A stretch of DNA of 64,000 nt, from NCBI GenBank assembly GCA_024402135.1, contig JAKSJN010000007.1, forward strand, positions 62,001 to 126,000, written 5' to 3'. The first letter of the stretch is position 1. Every line of letters begins with the position of its first letter. A program made the position numbers and the translations under genes. The stretch is from Bacteroidales bacterium (lineage in GTDB: Bacteria > Bacteroidota > Bacteroidia > Bacteroidales > UBA932). This document shows, in pieces, positions 48,762 to 58,003 of the stretch. The notes under the pieces are model-generated. The model saw nothing but the letters and a program-made list of their open reading frames with translations. It was not told where the DNA came from and did no database searches.

Positions 48762-51404
48762 ATGAAAGGCAAAAAAGAGAAGGTCATAGAAGACACCCCG
48801 CTGCTGAAACAGTATTTCAGCATCAAGGCGCAGAACCCGGAGGCTGTGCTGCTTTTCCGTGTGGGTGACTTCTATGAGGCATACAGTGATGATGCGGTTC
48901 TGATCAGCAAGGTGCTCGGCATACAGCTGACCCACAAGAGCAATGGTGAGAAAGGCGCGACCGAAATGGCCGGCGTGCCGCATCATGCCATGAATGTCTA
49001 TCTGCCTAAGCTCGTCCGGGCCGGCTACAAGGTTGCGGTTTGTGACCAGCTTGAGGATCCGAAGCTTACCAAGAAGCTCGTCAAGAGAGGTGTGACCGAG
49101 ATTGTCACTCCAGGTGTCGCATTCGGCGACGAGATGCTTAACCGCAATGAAAACAACTTCCTGGCGGGACTGTCGTTCGGCAGGGACAGGGTAGGCGCTG
49201 CCTTCCTGGACGTATCCACTGGAACATTCAAGCTTGCGCAGGGCCCGATGGATTATATCACCGCCCTGTTCGCCACCATGGCGCCGAAGGAGCTGATAGT
49301 TCCGCGTGATATGGCCCGCGAGGTCGCTGACGGAATCGGCGCAGGGTGCTGCCTCACCACGCTGGACGAGTGGGCTTTCGTGTATGACGCTGCAGAGGAA
49401 AAACTCTGCCGTCAGCTCGGGGTGAATTCCCTCAAAGGTTTTGCCGTTGAAGGTGCTCCGCTGGGCATCCAGGCGGCGGGAGCGTTGCTTGTCTATTTGG
49501 AACAGACTCATCACAGCGGTCTCCAGCATATCTGTTCATTGTCCCGCATAGATGAGTCGAGCTTCGTATGGATGGACCGTTTCACCGTCCGCAACCTGGA
49601 GATATTTTCGTCGACCGCAGGTGCCGAGGGTACTTCGCTTCTTGACGTCACCGACCGCTGCTGTACCCCTATGGGTTCACGTCTGCTGCGTCAGTGGATG
49701 GCGATGCCGCTCAAGAGCCTCTCTGAATTGGCGGCCCGTCATGACGTCGTCCAGTATATGCTTGACAAGCCTCTCCTCCGCGGTGACCTCAGGAAACTGC
49801 TGGACCAGGTTGGAGACCTGGAGCGCCGTGTGTCCAGAGCTGCCGCCGGCAAGATCCTGCCGCGCGAACTTGCGTCTCTGGGACGCAGTCTCGGACAGAT
49901 GCGCCCGATAAGGGAACTCTGCAACACGGAAGATTCACCATCGGCACTTCGCATGCTCATGGAGCGTTCAAGCGACTGTGAGTCGCTGGTAAGGCTGATC
50001 GCGGAAACCCTCTGTGAGGAACCGGCAGTATCGGTAGGCAAGGGAGACATAATTGCAGCGGGAGTCAATGCCGAGCTTGACGAATTGAGGGATCTCAGCC
50101 GTGGCGGCAAGGACTATCTGCTTGCGATGGAGAAGCGCGAGGCTGAACGTACAGGAATCCCCGGCCTCAAGATAAAATACAACAATGTATTCGGCTACTA
50201 TATCGAGGTCCGCAACTCGGCAAGAGACCGTGTTCCCGAGGATTGGGTGCGCCGTCAGACTGTAGTGAATGCCGAAAGATACATCACCGAAGAGCTGAAG
50301 GAATACGAGGCAAAGATACTCTCGGCAGAAAGCAAGATCTACGAACTGGAATCGGCACTGTTTGCAGGCCTTGTCCGCAGCGTCCAGGCATCAGTCCGTG
50401 AGATTCAGGAAAACTGTCTTATCCTTTCGCGTCTTGACATTCTTACAGGCTTTGCACTGACTGCCGAGGAGTGGAATTACTGCCGGCCGGACATGAGTGA
50501 AAGCCGTGTACTCGATATCCGTGCAGGCCGTCACCCTGTGATCGAACAGCGTATGGCGGCAGGAGAGGAATACGTTCCGAATGACCTCTATCTCGATTCC
50601 GACCAGCAGCAGATCATCATCCTTACAGGTCCGAACATGGCCGGTAAGTCGGCGCTTCTGCGTCAGTCGGCACTTATCGTGCTGCTTGCCCAGATAGGCT
50701 CTTTTGTACCGGCAGACAGTGCTGCGATAGGATGGTGTGACAAGATATTCACCCGTGTCGGAGCAACCGACAACATTTCCCGAGGCGAATCGACATTCAT
50801 GGTAGAGATGCTCGAGACTTCCATGATCATGCATAATCTTTCCGAGAGATCGCTGGTGCTAATGGATGAGATCGGCCGCGGAACCTCGACCTATGACGGA
50901 ATGTCAATCGCCAGGGCGCTGGTCGAGTATCTCCACGAACATGGCCGTGGTGCAAAGACTTTGTTTGCAACCCATTACCACGAACTGAACGACATGGAGG
51001 GTCTCTATCCAAGAGTAAAGAACTTCCATATCGCCGTGAAGGAGCAGGGTCGCAAGGTGATCTTCCTCCGCAAGCTCAAGGAGGGCGGCGTGGCACACAG
51101 TTTCGGTATCCATGTGGCAAGCATGGCCGGCATGCCAAAAGAAATCATACGTTCGGCCGAGCGCACTCTCGAGGAGCTCGAGAGCGGAAATGCATCGTTG
51201 TCGGCGCTAGTCCATCGCAGTGCAGCTGCCGAAAGCAAGAAGGCCGTCGAGTCCGCTCCGGAGATACAGCTCTCGCTTTTTGCCCTTGACGATCCGACAT
51301 TGAGCAGCATCCGTGATTCGCTCAAGGCCGCTGACCTTGACAACATGACCCCACTGCAGGCATTCGACCTGCTGAGAAGAATGAAACAGGAAGTCGGTCT
51401 ATGA
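48762..51404 (+). CDS. mutS: DNA mismatch repair protein MutS
   Basis: MutS recognises mismatches and small loops and starts repair. The 880-aa protein has the mismatch-reading FRVGDFYEAYSDDA with the Phe-x-Glu motif, a connector and lever/clamp region, and an ABC-type ATPase: Walker A TGPNMAGKSALLRQ, the signature region GATDNISRGESTFMVEM, Walker B LVLMDEIGRGTSTYDGMSIA and the FATHYHEL switch. Its length is normal. Its last codons overlap the next gene by 4 bp (ATGA). No mutL is in the window. Confidence 0.97.
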   Translation: MKGKKEKVIEDTPLLKQYFSIKAQNPEAVLLFRVGDFYEAYSDDAVLISKVLGIQLTHKSNGEKGATEMAGVPHHAMNVYLPKLVRAGYKVAVCDQLEDPKLTKKLVKRGVTEIVTPGVAFGDEMLNRNENNFLAGLSFGRDRVGAAFLDVSTGTFKLAQGPMDYITALFATMAPKELIVPRDMAREVADGIGAGCCLTTLDEWAFVYDAAEEKLCRQLGVNSLKGFAVEGAPLGIQAAGALLVYLEQTHHSGLQHICSLSRIDESSFVWMDRFTVRNLEIFSSTAGAEGTSLLDVTDRCCTPMGSRLLRQWMAMPLKSLSELAARHDVVQYMLDKPLLRGDLRKLLDQVGDLERRVSRAAAGKILPRELASLGRSLGQMRPIRELCNTEDSPSALRMLMERSSDCESLVRLIAETLCEEPAVSVGKGDIIAAGVNAELDELRDLSRGGKDYLLAMEKREAERTGIPGLKIKYNNVFGYYIEVRNSARDRVPEDWVRRQTVVNAERYITEELKEYEAKILSAESKIYELESALFAGLVRSVQASVREIQENCLILSRLDILTGFALTAEEWNYCRPDMSESRVLDIRAGRHPVIEQRMAAGEEYVPNDLYLDSDQQQIIILTGPNMAGKSALLRQSALIVLLAQIGSFVPADSAAIGWCDKIFTRVGATDNISRGESTFMVEMLETSMIMHNLSERSLVLMDEIGRGTSTYDGMSIARALVEYLHEHGRGAKTLFATHYHELNDMEGLYPRVKNFHIAVKEQGRKVIFLRKLKEGGVAHSFGIHVASMAGMPKEIIRSAERTLEELESGNASLSALVHRSAAAESKKAVESAPEIQLSLFALDDPTLSSIRDSLKAADLDNMTPLQAFDLLRRMKQEVGL

Positions 51405-52741
51405 AAAGGGTGCTGATAATAGCATACTACTGGCCGCCAGCAGGTGGTTCCGGGGTGCAGCGCTGGGTGAAGTTCTCGAAGTATCTTCCTTCCCAGGGCT
51501 GGCAGCCGGTGATCTATACTCCGCTCAATCCGGAGATTACGTCTGTCGATGAGACATTGCTCGCGGACATCCCTGCTGAAACGGAAGTGATCAAGACCAA
51601 GATAATCGAGCCATATTCTGCATATCGTATGATAATGGGCTCGAAGCAGTCCACGGACATGAAGACCCTGATGTCCAGCAAGACGGCAGCCACCGGCGGG
51701 GAAGTCAACCCGATCAACAACGACGGAAAGCTATCGCTGAAGAAAAGGCTGTCACTGTTCATAAGGGGTAATTTCTTCATTCCGGACCCTAGGGTCTGGT
51801 GGGTGCGCAGCTCCGTGAAGTTCCTTAAGCAATACCTCAGGGAGCATCCTGTCGATGTCATCGTGACCACAGGACCGCCTCATTCGATGCATCTCATAGG
51901 TCGCGGACTGGCAAAGGAGACAGGCCTTCCATGGATTCCGGATTTCCGTGACCCATGGACAAAGATATTCTACTACAAGCATCTTCATCTCACGGGATGG
52001 GCTGACAGGAAGCACCACAGACTCGAGCAGGCTGTCCTTGACGAGGCTACGGCAGTTCTTACGGTAACTCCTGCCGTCCAGGCTGACTACCAGGCCAGGA
52101 CAAGCACTCCTGTGGCGATGATAACGAACGGTTTCGATACCGACGATTTCACTGTGGATCCGGCGCCTCACGGCGACTTCAACGTGGTCCATACCGGCCT
52201 GTTTGCGGCAGCCGGCAATCCGCTTGTGTTCTGGGACATTCTGGCTGAACGCTGCGCGGATGATGAAGAGTTCAGGAACAAGCTTCGTATCCGTCTTTCA
52301 GGCAAGACAGATGCGGAAATAATTGCTGCAATACAGGAGCGTGGACTGGGGCCGAATCTGGTTGACAATGGTTATGTGAATCATGAGAAAGCCGTCATGG
52401 AGCAGCGTTCGGCCGATCTCCTGCTGTTGCCTCTGCGCCAGGAACCTGAGTACGCCATGATACTTCCGGGCAAACTGTTCGAGTATCTGGCTGCCAGAAA
52501 GACGGTGTTGGGGATAGGTCAGCCTGACGGAGCCTGTGCAAAGGTCCTTGATGAGACCGGTGCCGGCGTAATGTATGGCTGGGAGGATGCTCAAGGCATG
52601 AAGGACGCCCTTGACTGCGCGTGGAAAGCGTTCAGGGGAGAGGCGACCCCGTTCGTGCCGGCTGGAATTGATAAATACTCGCGCAAGGCGTTGACCGTGC
52701 GTCTGGCAGAATTGCTGGATTCGGTACGCCATGCTGAATAA
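51401..52741 (+). CDS. GT4-like glycosyltransferase
   Basis: The 446-aa protein begins MKRVLIIAYYWPPAGGSGVQRWVKFSKYL, the opening of many GT-B fold family-4 enzymes. It continues with DVIVTTGPPHSMHLIGRGLAKETGLPWIPDFRDPW (acceptor domain), VLTVTPAVQADY and a C-terminal donor domain with VVHTGLFAAAGNP, VDNGYVNHEKAVMEQRSADLLLLPLRQEPEYAMILPGKLFEYLAARKTVLGIG. The acceptor is unknown. The ATGA overlap with mutS and the 3-bp gap to the next gene suggest one transcript. The next gene encodes a membrane protein of a surface-glycan type, so a role in glycan synthesis is inferred. Confidence 0.87.
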   Translation: MKRVLIIAYYWPPAGGSGVQRWVKFSKYLPSQGWQPVIYTPLNPEITSVDETLLADIPAETEVIKTKIIEPYSAYRMIMGSKQSTDMKTLMSSKTAATGGEVNPINNDGKLSLKKRLSLFIRGNFFIPDPRVWWVRSSVKFLKQYLREHPVDVIVTTGPPHSMHLIGRGLAKETGLPWIPDFRDPWTKIFYYKHLHLTGWADRKHHRLEQAVLDEATAVLTVTPAVQADYQARTSTPVAMITNGFDTDDFTVDPAPHGDFNVVHTGLFAAAGNPLVFWDILAERCADDEEFRNKLRIRLSGKTDAEIIAAIQERGLGPNLVDNGYVNHEKAVMEQRSADLLLLPLRQEPEYAMILPGKLFEYLAARKTVLGIGQPDGACAKVLDETGAGVMYGWEDAQGMKDALDCAWKAFRGEATPFVPAGIDKYSRKALTVRLAELLDSVRHAE

Positions 52742-52744
52742 TGA

Positions 52745-55330
52745 ATGGATATGAAGATTGACAAGAAGATATTCCTTTATCTGGGAGCAGCAGTACTGTT
52801 CCTTATTCTCGCATATGCCTTTGTACCTCAGGTACTGGGAGGCAAGATTGTCGACCAGAGCGATATTTCCGGCTATGTCGGCATGTCTCACGAGATGAAC
52901 GAGTGGAACAAGGCAAATCCAGATGACCCTACCGCATGGTCAAACTCGATGTTCGGCGGCATGCCTACGACCGTGATCGCGGCTCCTGGACGTGGAGACT
53001 GGACTCAGCCTGTCTATGACCTGCTGACCCTTGGCAAACGTCCGGCTACCTGGCTTTTCGCATCCATGCTCGGAGCGTTCCTGCTGATGCTTTCGCTCGG
53101 CATCAGCCTGCCTGTCGCAATCGGCGGAGCAATCGCCGTGACTTTCTGTGCGTATAACCTCCAGATCATTCAGGTGGGTCACAATACCAAGATGCAGGCG
53201 ATAGCGTTCATGCCTTGGGCACTCGCCGGGCTGACAGCGTGCTACCGATGGGCTTTGTCCAAATGTGGGAAATGGCTGCCGAAGACAGTCCTGGCTGCCG
53301 TCCTGTTCGGATTCGGCATAGCGCTCCAGGTTAAGGCCAACCATCAGCAGATTACCTATTACCTGGCAATCATGGTGCTGGTATATGCAGTCGCAGTGCT
53401 CGTGTGGCTCCTTTGCGACGCAGAGCGCCGCAAAGACCTCGGCCGCTTTTTCGCTGCCTCGGCCTGCCTGCTCGTCTTCGGACTCGCCGGCATCGCCACC
53501 AACGCGAACAAGCTCATTCCGATCTACAAGTACACACCGCATTCGATGCGTGGAGGTTCTGAACTCGTGTCGGAGAAATCAGGAGACGGTGGAGAAGGAC
53601 TCTCGCTCGACTATGCTACCGCATGGTCTTACGGCTGGGAGGAGCTTCCAAACATGATGATTCCTAACTTCAACGGAGGATCATCAGCCGCTGCCGTGAA
53701 CCCGGAAAAGTCTGCGACAATCGATATCCTCCGTCAGGCCGGTCAGTCAAATCTCAAGGAGGTCGCAAAGAACCTTCCGATGTACTGGGGGCCTCAGCCT
53801 TTCACCGCCGGTCCTATGTACATGGGCGCCATTACCGTATTCCTTTTCATTCTCGGCCTGATGTTCTGTGAGGGCAAGGAAAAGTGGTGGGTCGTTGCAT
53901 GTACCGTCCTGTTCATACTGCTTTCGCTCGGCAGCCATTTCATGGGCTTCACAAAATTCTGGTACGACCATATTCCGTTCTACAACAAGTTCAGAACTGT
54001 CAGCATGGGCCTAGTGGCTCTCCAGGTTACACTTCCTGTGCTTGGCTTCATGGCACTTGATTCTGTGATGCGCAACGCCGAGGTCGCTGAAAGGTTCAAG
54101 AAGAAAGGCTGGATAGCGCTTGCGATAACCGCAGGTTTCTGTGCACTCGTATTCCTTATCCCGAGCCTTGCCGGCAATTTCTTCAGCCAGTCTGATGCCT
54201 CACAGCCTGAGGTCCTGATCACCGCATTCATGAAGGACCGCGTGATGCTCCTCCGCAACGACGCACTCCGCTCCATGCTTCTGATTCTTGCAGCCTTCGG
54301 CCTCATATACTGGGGAACGATGATTCCTTCATCGGCCAAGGAAACCTTCAGGACTCATCCGGAGATGAGCGAGAAACGCCGTCGTACAGCCTCCATCCTG
54401 GTATGCCTGCTCGTCCTTCTTGACCTGTTCCCGGTTGCGAAGCGCTACCTCAATTCCGACGATTTCGTCACTCCGAAGAACTTCAACAGCCAGTTCGACA
54501 AGCGTCCGGTGGATGAGATGATCCTCAATGACGAGGATCCTTCATATCGTGTCCTTGACCTCAGTGTGAACGTGTTCAACGACTCCCATCCATCATACTG
54601 GCACAAGAACATCGGTGGTTACAGCCCTGCCAAGCTCCAGCGCTACCAGGATCTCATCGACCGCCACCTGACAGCGGAGTGCAATGCAATCTACTCGGAG
54701 ATTGCGGAGGCTACCACCATCCAGGAGGCTTTCGAGATGATCGGCTACCATTCAGCCCTGTCGATGCTGAATACCCGCTATATCATCCTCGGAGCCGATA
54801 ATGCACCTCTCGTTTATCCATACGGACTCGGCAATGCCTGGTTCGTGAACTCACTCCGCCGCCCTGCCGACAAGAACGAGGAAATCGACCTTCTTGATGA
54901 CGTCGATCTCGAGACCACGGCAATCATAGCGGACGATTTTGCCTGGGCACAGGATAAACTGAAAGCAACGCCAGCCGACACTACTGCATCTATAGAATTG
55001 ACATATTACGCTCCTAACGAACTCCGGTACAGCTATTCGTCCGAGAAGGAGTCAGCGGCAATATTCAGTGAAGTCTATTACCCTGAGGGCTGGCATCTCT
55101 GGTTGGCTGACGGAGGCATCCGTGGTGAGGAGATTCCTCTCTTCCGCGCCGACTGGCTGCTGAGAGGAGCATTCCTGCCTGCAGGAAACCACGAACTTGT
55201 GATGCGTTTCGAGCCCGAGTCGTATGTCACAAGTGCAAGAATTTCGCGTTGCGGCTCCATCCTGCTGATTCTCGCTCTGCTTGGATCCGCCGCTGCGGCG
55301 TTCATGACTGCCCGTAAAAAAGAAGAATAA
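52745..55330 (+). CDS. YfhO-like large membrane protein
   Basis: The 861-aa protein has about 12 membrane helices in its first 550 residues, beginning YLGAAVLFLILAYAFVPQVLGGKIV, and a soluble C-terminal part ending with a last helix (GSILLILALLGSAAAAFMTARKKEE). DISGYVGMSHEMNEWNKANPDDPTAWSNSMFGGMPT and GHNTKMQAIAFMPWALAGL are conserved features of Bacteroidota YfhO-family proteins, thought to modify surface glycans by lipid-linked sugar transfer. The biochemical role here is inferred only. It sits between a glycosyltransferase and rsmA. Confidence 0.85.
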   Translation: MDMKIDKKIFLYLGAAVLFLILAYAFVPQVLGGKIVDQSDISGYVGMSHEMNEWNKANPDDPTAWSNSMFGGMPTTVIAAPGRGDWTQPVYDLLTLGKRPATWLFASMLGAFLLMLSLGISLPVAIGGAIAVTFCAYNLQIIQVGHNTKMQAIAFMPWALAGLTACYRWALSKCGKWLPKTVLAAVLFGFGIALQVKANHQQITYYLAIMVLVYAVAVLVWLLCDAERRKDLGRFFAASACLLVFGLAGIATNANKLIPIYKYTPHSMRGGSELVSEKSGDGGEGLSLDYATAWSYGWEELPNMMIPNFNGGSSAAAVNPEKSATIDILRQAGQSNLKEVAKNLPMYWGPQPFTAGPMYMGAITVFLFILGLMFCEGKEKWWVVACTVLFILLSLGSHFMGFTKFWYDHIPFYNKFRTVSMGLVALQVTLPVLGFMALDSVMRNAEVAERFKKKGWIALAITAGFCALVFLIPSLAGNFFSQSDASQPEVLITAFMKDRVMLLRNDALRSMLLILAAFGLIYWGTMIPSSAKETFRTHPEMSEKRRRTASILVCLLVLLDLFPVAKRYLNSDDFVTPKNFNSQFDKRPVDEMILNDEDPSYRVLDLSVNVFNDSHPSYWHKNIGGYSPAKLQRYQDLIDRHLTAECNAIYSEIAEATTIQEAFEMIGYHSALSMLNTRYIILGADNAPLVYPYGLGNAWFVNSLRRPADKNEEIDLLDDVDLETTAIIADDFAWAQDKLKATPADTTASIELTYYAPNELRYSYSSEKESAAIFSEVYYPEGWHLWLADGGIRGEEIPLFRADWLLRGAFLPAGNHELVMRFEPESYVTSARISRCGSILLILALLGSAAAAFMTARKKEE

Positions 55331-55331
55331 G

Positions 55332-56132
55332 ATGGAAGTAAGAGCAAAGAAAGCCCTTGGTCAGCACTTTCTGACCGACCAGAGCATAGCACGTGGAATC
55401 GTGGACGCTCTCACCAATGATCCTGCCGCTCCACGCGATGTGCTGGAGATCGGTCCGGGCATGGGTGTTCTGACCCAGTACCTTATCCAGCGCGACGATA
55501 TAGATGCCCGCATGATCGAGATCGATACGGAGTCTGTGGAGTATCTGCTTACGCATTTCAATGGAATGCAGGGACGACTGATGGAGGGAGATTACCTCAA
55601 GCTCAAGATGGAGGCCATATTCAAGGGACCATACCGCGTCATCGGAAACTTCCCTTACAACATATCGTCCCAGATCTTCTTCAAGATTCTTGAGGACAAG
55701 GACCGTGTGCCTGAGGTTGTCTGCATGATCCAGAAGGAGGTTGCAGACCGTATTGCCGAGAAACCGGGAAGCAAGACTTATGGCATCCTGTCGGTTCTTC
55801 TGCAGGCATGGTACGATATCGATTACGTAATGACTGTAGGGCCAGGAGCCTTTGCTCCGCCGCCAAAGGTCAAGTCGGCTGTGATCCGTCTCCGCCGCAA
55901 CGGCAGGAATGATCTCGGCTGTGACGAGGCTCTGTTCAAGAAAGTCGTAAAGACCGCCTTCAACCAGCGCCGCAAGACCCTGCGCAACGCCTTGAAACCA
56001 ATGATCAACGAGTGGGCGACTGCTCACGAGGGAATCGCTCCTGCCTGGGCAGCTGACGCAGTATTCGATCTCCGCGCAGAGCGCCTTGGCGTTGAGGATT
56101 TCGTTGCACTGACAAAATTATTTGAACAATAG
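55332..56132 (+). CDS. rsmA: 16S rRNA dimethyladenosine transferase RsmA (KsgA)
   Basis: RsmA dimethylates two adjacent adenosines near the 3' end of 16S rRNA using SAM. The 266-aa protein has KKALGQHFLTDQSIARGIVDAL, the SAM motif VLEIGPGMGVLTQYL, the catalytic IGNFPYNISSQIFFKIL and FNQRRKTLRNALKP near the C-terminus. It follows the YfhO-like gene by 1 bp. Confidence 0.97.
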   Translation: MEVRAKKALGQHFLTDQSIARGIVDALTNDPAAPRDVLEIGPGMGVLTQYLIQRDDIDARMIEIDTESVEYLLTHFNGMQGRLMEGDYLKLKMEAIFKGPYRVIGNFPYNISSQIFFKILEDKDRVPEVVCMIQKEVADRIAEKPGSKTYGILSVLLQAWYDIDYVMTVGPGAFAPPPKVKSAVIRLRRNGRNDLGCDEALFKKVVKTAFNQRRKTLRNALKPMINEWATAHEGIAPAWAADAVFDLRAERLGVEDFVALTKLFEQ

Positions 56133-56147
56133 CTTAAACACAATAAT

Positions 56148-56849
56148 ATGAAAAAGATCATTATCGCATCTGCTTTATTGGTTGCCTCATCAATCACCAT
56201 GAGTGCTCAGAAGATGACATATGCCATTGAGGTTAATGCAGGCAAGGGAACACAATTCATATCCATGGAAGGCGGCGCAAGCTTCATTGCCGGCTACAAG
56301 GTCAACAATGCGCTTGAGTTGGGTCTTGGCGCAGGAGCCCGCTACTCCCAGGCTCTTTATGCCCACGAGACATATAAGTTTACCAAACTGAGTGGTGAGT
56401 CCAAGACCAGTGAGAACAATTACGACAACGACCAGATACTTGTCCCAGTATTCGTGCGTGCAAAGTATGTGCTTGACGGTGTCAACCTTTCGACAGTCGG
56501 CAGGCTCAGCCCTTTCTTCGCCATCGACGGAGGATATGCCGTCAATGTTCATTCTACCCAGCCCGAGTGTGGTTTTTCAAAGGCAGTTGTTGAGGCAAGT
56601 AAAGGCAGAAACCTGGGAGGTTTTTTCTATATCCCTCAGATAGGCTTCGATTCTGACAGAATATACGTAGCCGTCGGTCTTTCCGTACAGGCTGTCAAGC
56701 AGGTCGAGGTCATTACTAATGTCGTTGAGACCCGCAACTACAATTATAAGGAGGGAGTATGGGAGACTTACGAAAACATCGGTCAGGACTACAATATTTT
56801 TAACAACTTCGCCCAGGCCATTTCTTTCAAGGTCGGCTTCAAGTTCTAG
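56148..56849 (+). CDS. Small outer-membrane beta-barrel protein
   Basis: The 233-aa protein has a signal peptide (MKKIIIASALLVASSITMSAQ) and amphipathic strands such as GGASFIAGYKVNNALELGLGAGARYSQAL and FIPQIG-like YIPQIGFDSDRIYVAVGLSVQAV. The last residues, AISFKVGFKF, end in aromatic Phe as in OMPs. It resembles short porin/opacity-type barrels, but its family is not clear. It is followed by a terminator. Confidence 0.8.
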   Translation: MKKIIIASALLVASSITMSAQKMTYAIEVNAGKGTQFISMEGGASFIAGYKVNNALELGLGAGARYSQALYAHETYKFTKLSGESKTSENNYDNDQILVPVFVRAKYVLDGVNLSTVGRLSPFFAIDGGYAVNVHSTQPECGFSKAVVEASKGRNLGGFFYIPQIGFDSDRIYVAVGLSVQAVKQVEVITNVVETRNYNYKEGVWETYENIGQDYNIFNNFAQAISFKVGFKF

Positions 56850-56881
56850 CACGTCCACAGCTGTTGCTGTATATGATAAAA

Positions 56882-56915
56882 GACCGCCCCTGGTAGCAGA
56901 GGCGGTCTCTTTTTC
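56882..56915. terminator. Bidirectional terminator between the OMP gene and mrp
   Basis: An 8-bp outer stem (56882-56889 with 56902-56909) with a short inner pairing is followed by a T-rich stretch (56911-56915). It lies between convergent genes. Confidence 0.75.
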
Positions 56916-56927
56916 TATTCAGCGGCG

Positions 56928-57995
56928 TTAATCCAGCTTGTCTGCGAGTGCCTTGGCGAGTTCGATGAAGGCCAGGCTGTCGGGACGTGATCCGAGCGCT
57001 GCCGGTTCGCCGCTGTCACCGCATTCGCGGATGCTCTGGACGATAGGAATCTGGCCGAGAAGGTCGATTCCGAGGGTGTCTGCCATGGCGATGCCGCCAC
57101 CCTTGCCGAAGATGTAGTACTTGTTCTCGGGAAGTTCCTCTGGTGTGAACCATGCCATGTTCTCGACCAGGCCGTAGATAGGTTTGTTCACGCTAGGGTT
57201 GCGGAACATGTTGACACCTTTCTCGACGTCGGCGAGAGCCACAGCCTGCGGGGTGGTGACGATGACGGCACCCTCCATAGGAACGTCAGAGACAAGGCTG
57301 ATATGGATGTCGCCGGTTCCAGGAGGCATGTCGATGAGCAGGAAGTCGAGCTCGCCCCAGATGACCTGGAGAATCATTTGCTTCAAGGCGTTGCAGGCCA
57401 TAGGACCGCGCCAGATGAGTGCCTGGCCCTTCTGGGCGAAGTAGCCTATCGACATCCACTTTACGCCATACTTCTCGATTGGGAGGAAGTACTCCTTGCC
57501 GTCCTCCTCGACTGCGTTCGGAGCGGTATCTTCTGTACCGGTCATGAGAGGAACTGACGGACCATAGACGTCCGCGTCGGCGAGGCCTACCTTATATCCG
57601 AGACGCGCGAGTGCGACAGCCATGTTGACGGCGACGGTTGACTTTCCTACGCCGCCCTTTCCTGAGGCGATGCCTATGATATGCTTGATGTCCTTGACCT
57701 GTTCAAAGTCCAGGTCCATGGTATTGTTTTTCTTCTTTGGAGCGCTCTCCTCGATAACGGTGGTGAGCACCTCGGACTTCATTCCCTCGGGTAGTGCGCG
57801 GACCAGTGCTGCGCGCGCGCTGCCGATGAGATATTCGGAGAGGGGGTCACGGCGCTTCGAGAAGGCGAGGGTGACACTTACACCATCCTCCTTTATGTCG
57901 ATGGAGTGAACCATGCCGAGCTCTACGACGCTCTTGTCGCCGCGGCCCGGATGGCGTACATCCTGCAATATTTCAAGTATCTGCTGTTCTGTCAT
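56928..57995 (-). CDS. mrp: Mrp/ApbC-family Fe-S cluster carrier ATPase
   Basis: Mrp (ApbC) proteins bind and transfer Fe-S clusters. The 355-aa protein has an N-terminal MIP18/DUF59 domain (ILEILQDVRHPGRGDKSVVELGMVHSI) and a P-loop ATPase domain with the deviant Walker A GIASGKGGVGKSTVAVNMA, the Asp-rich DADVYGPSVPLM and LLIDMPPGTGDIHISLV. The usual C-terminal CPxC cluster ligands are missing: where they are expected I read ENMAWFTPEELPENKYYIFGKGGG. The ATG at 57993-57995 was chosen because the longer frame lacks similarity. It is the last gene of a leftward rnhB-S46-mrp run. Confidence 0.93.
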   Translation of the reverse strand: MTEQQILEILQDVRHPGRGDKSVVELGMVHSIDIKEDGVSVTLAFSKRRDPLSEYLIGSARAALVRALPEGMKSEVLTTVIEESAPKKKNNTMDLDFEQVKDIKHIIGIASGKGGVGKSTVAVNMAVALARLGYKVGLADADVYGPSVPLMTGTEDTAPNAVEEDGKEYFLPIEKYGVKWMSIGYFAQKGQALIWRGPMACNALKQMILQVIWGELDFLLIDMPPGTGDIHISLVSDVPMEGAVIVTTPQAVALADVEKGVNMFRNPSVNKPIYGLVENMAWFTPEELPENKYYIFGKGGGIAMADTLGIDLLGQIPIVQSIRECGDSGEPAALGSRPDSLAFIELAKALADKLD

Positions 57996-58003
57996 TTCAG
58001 TCT

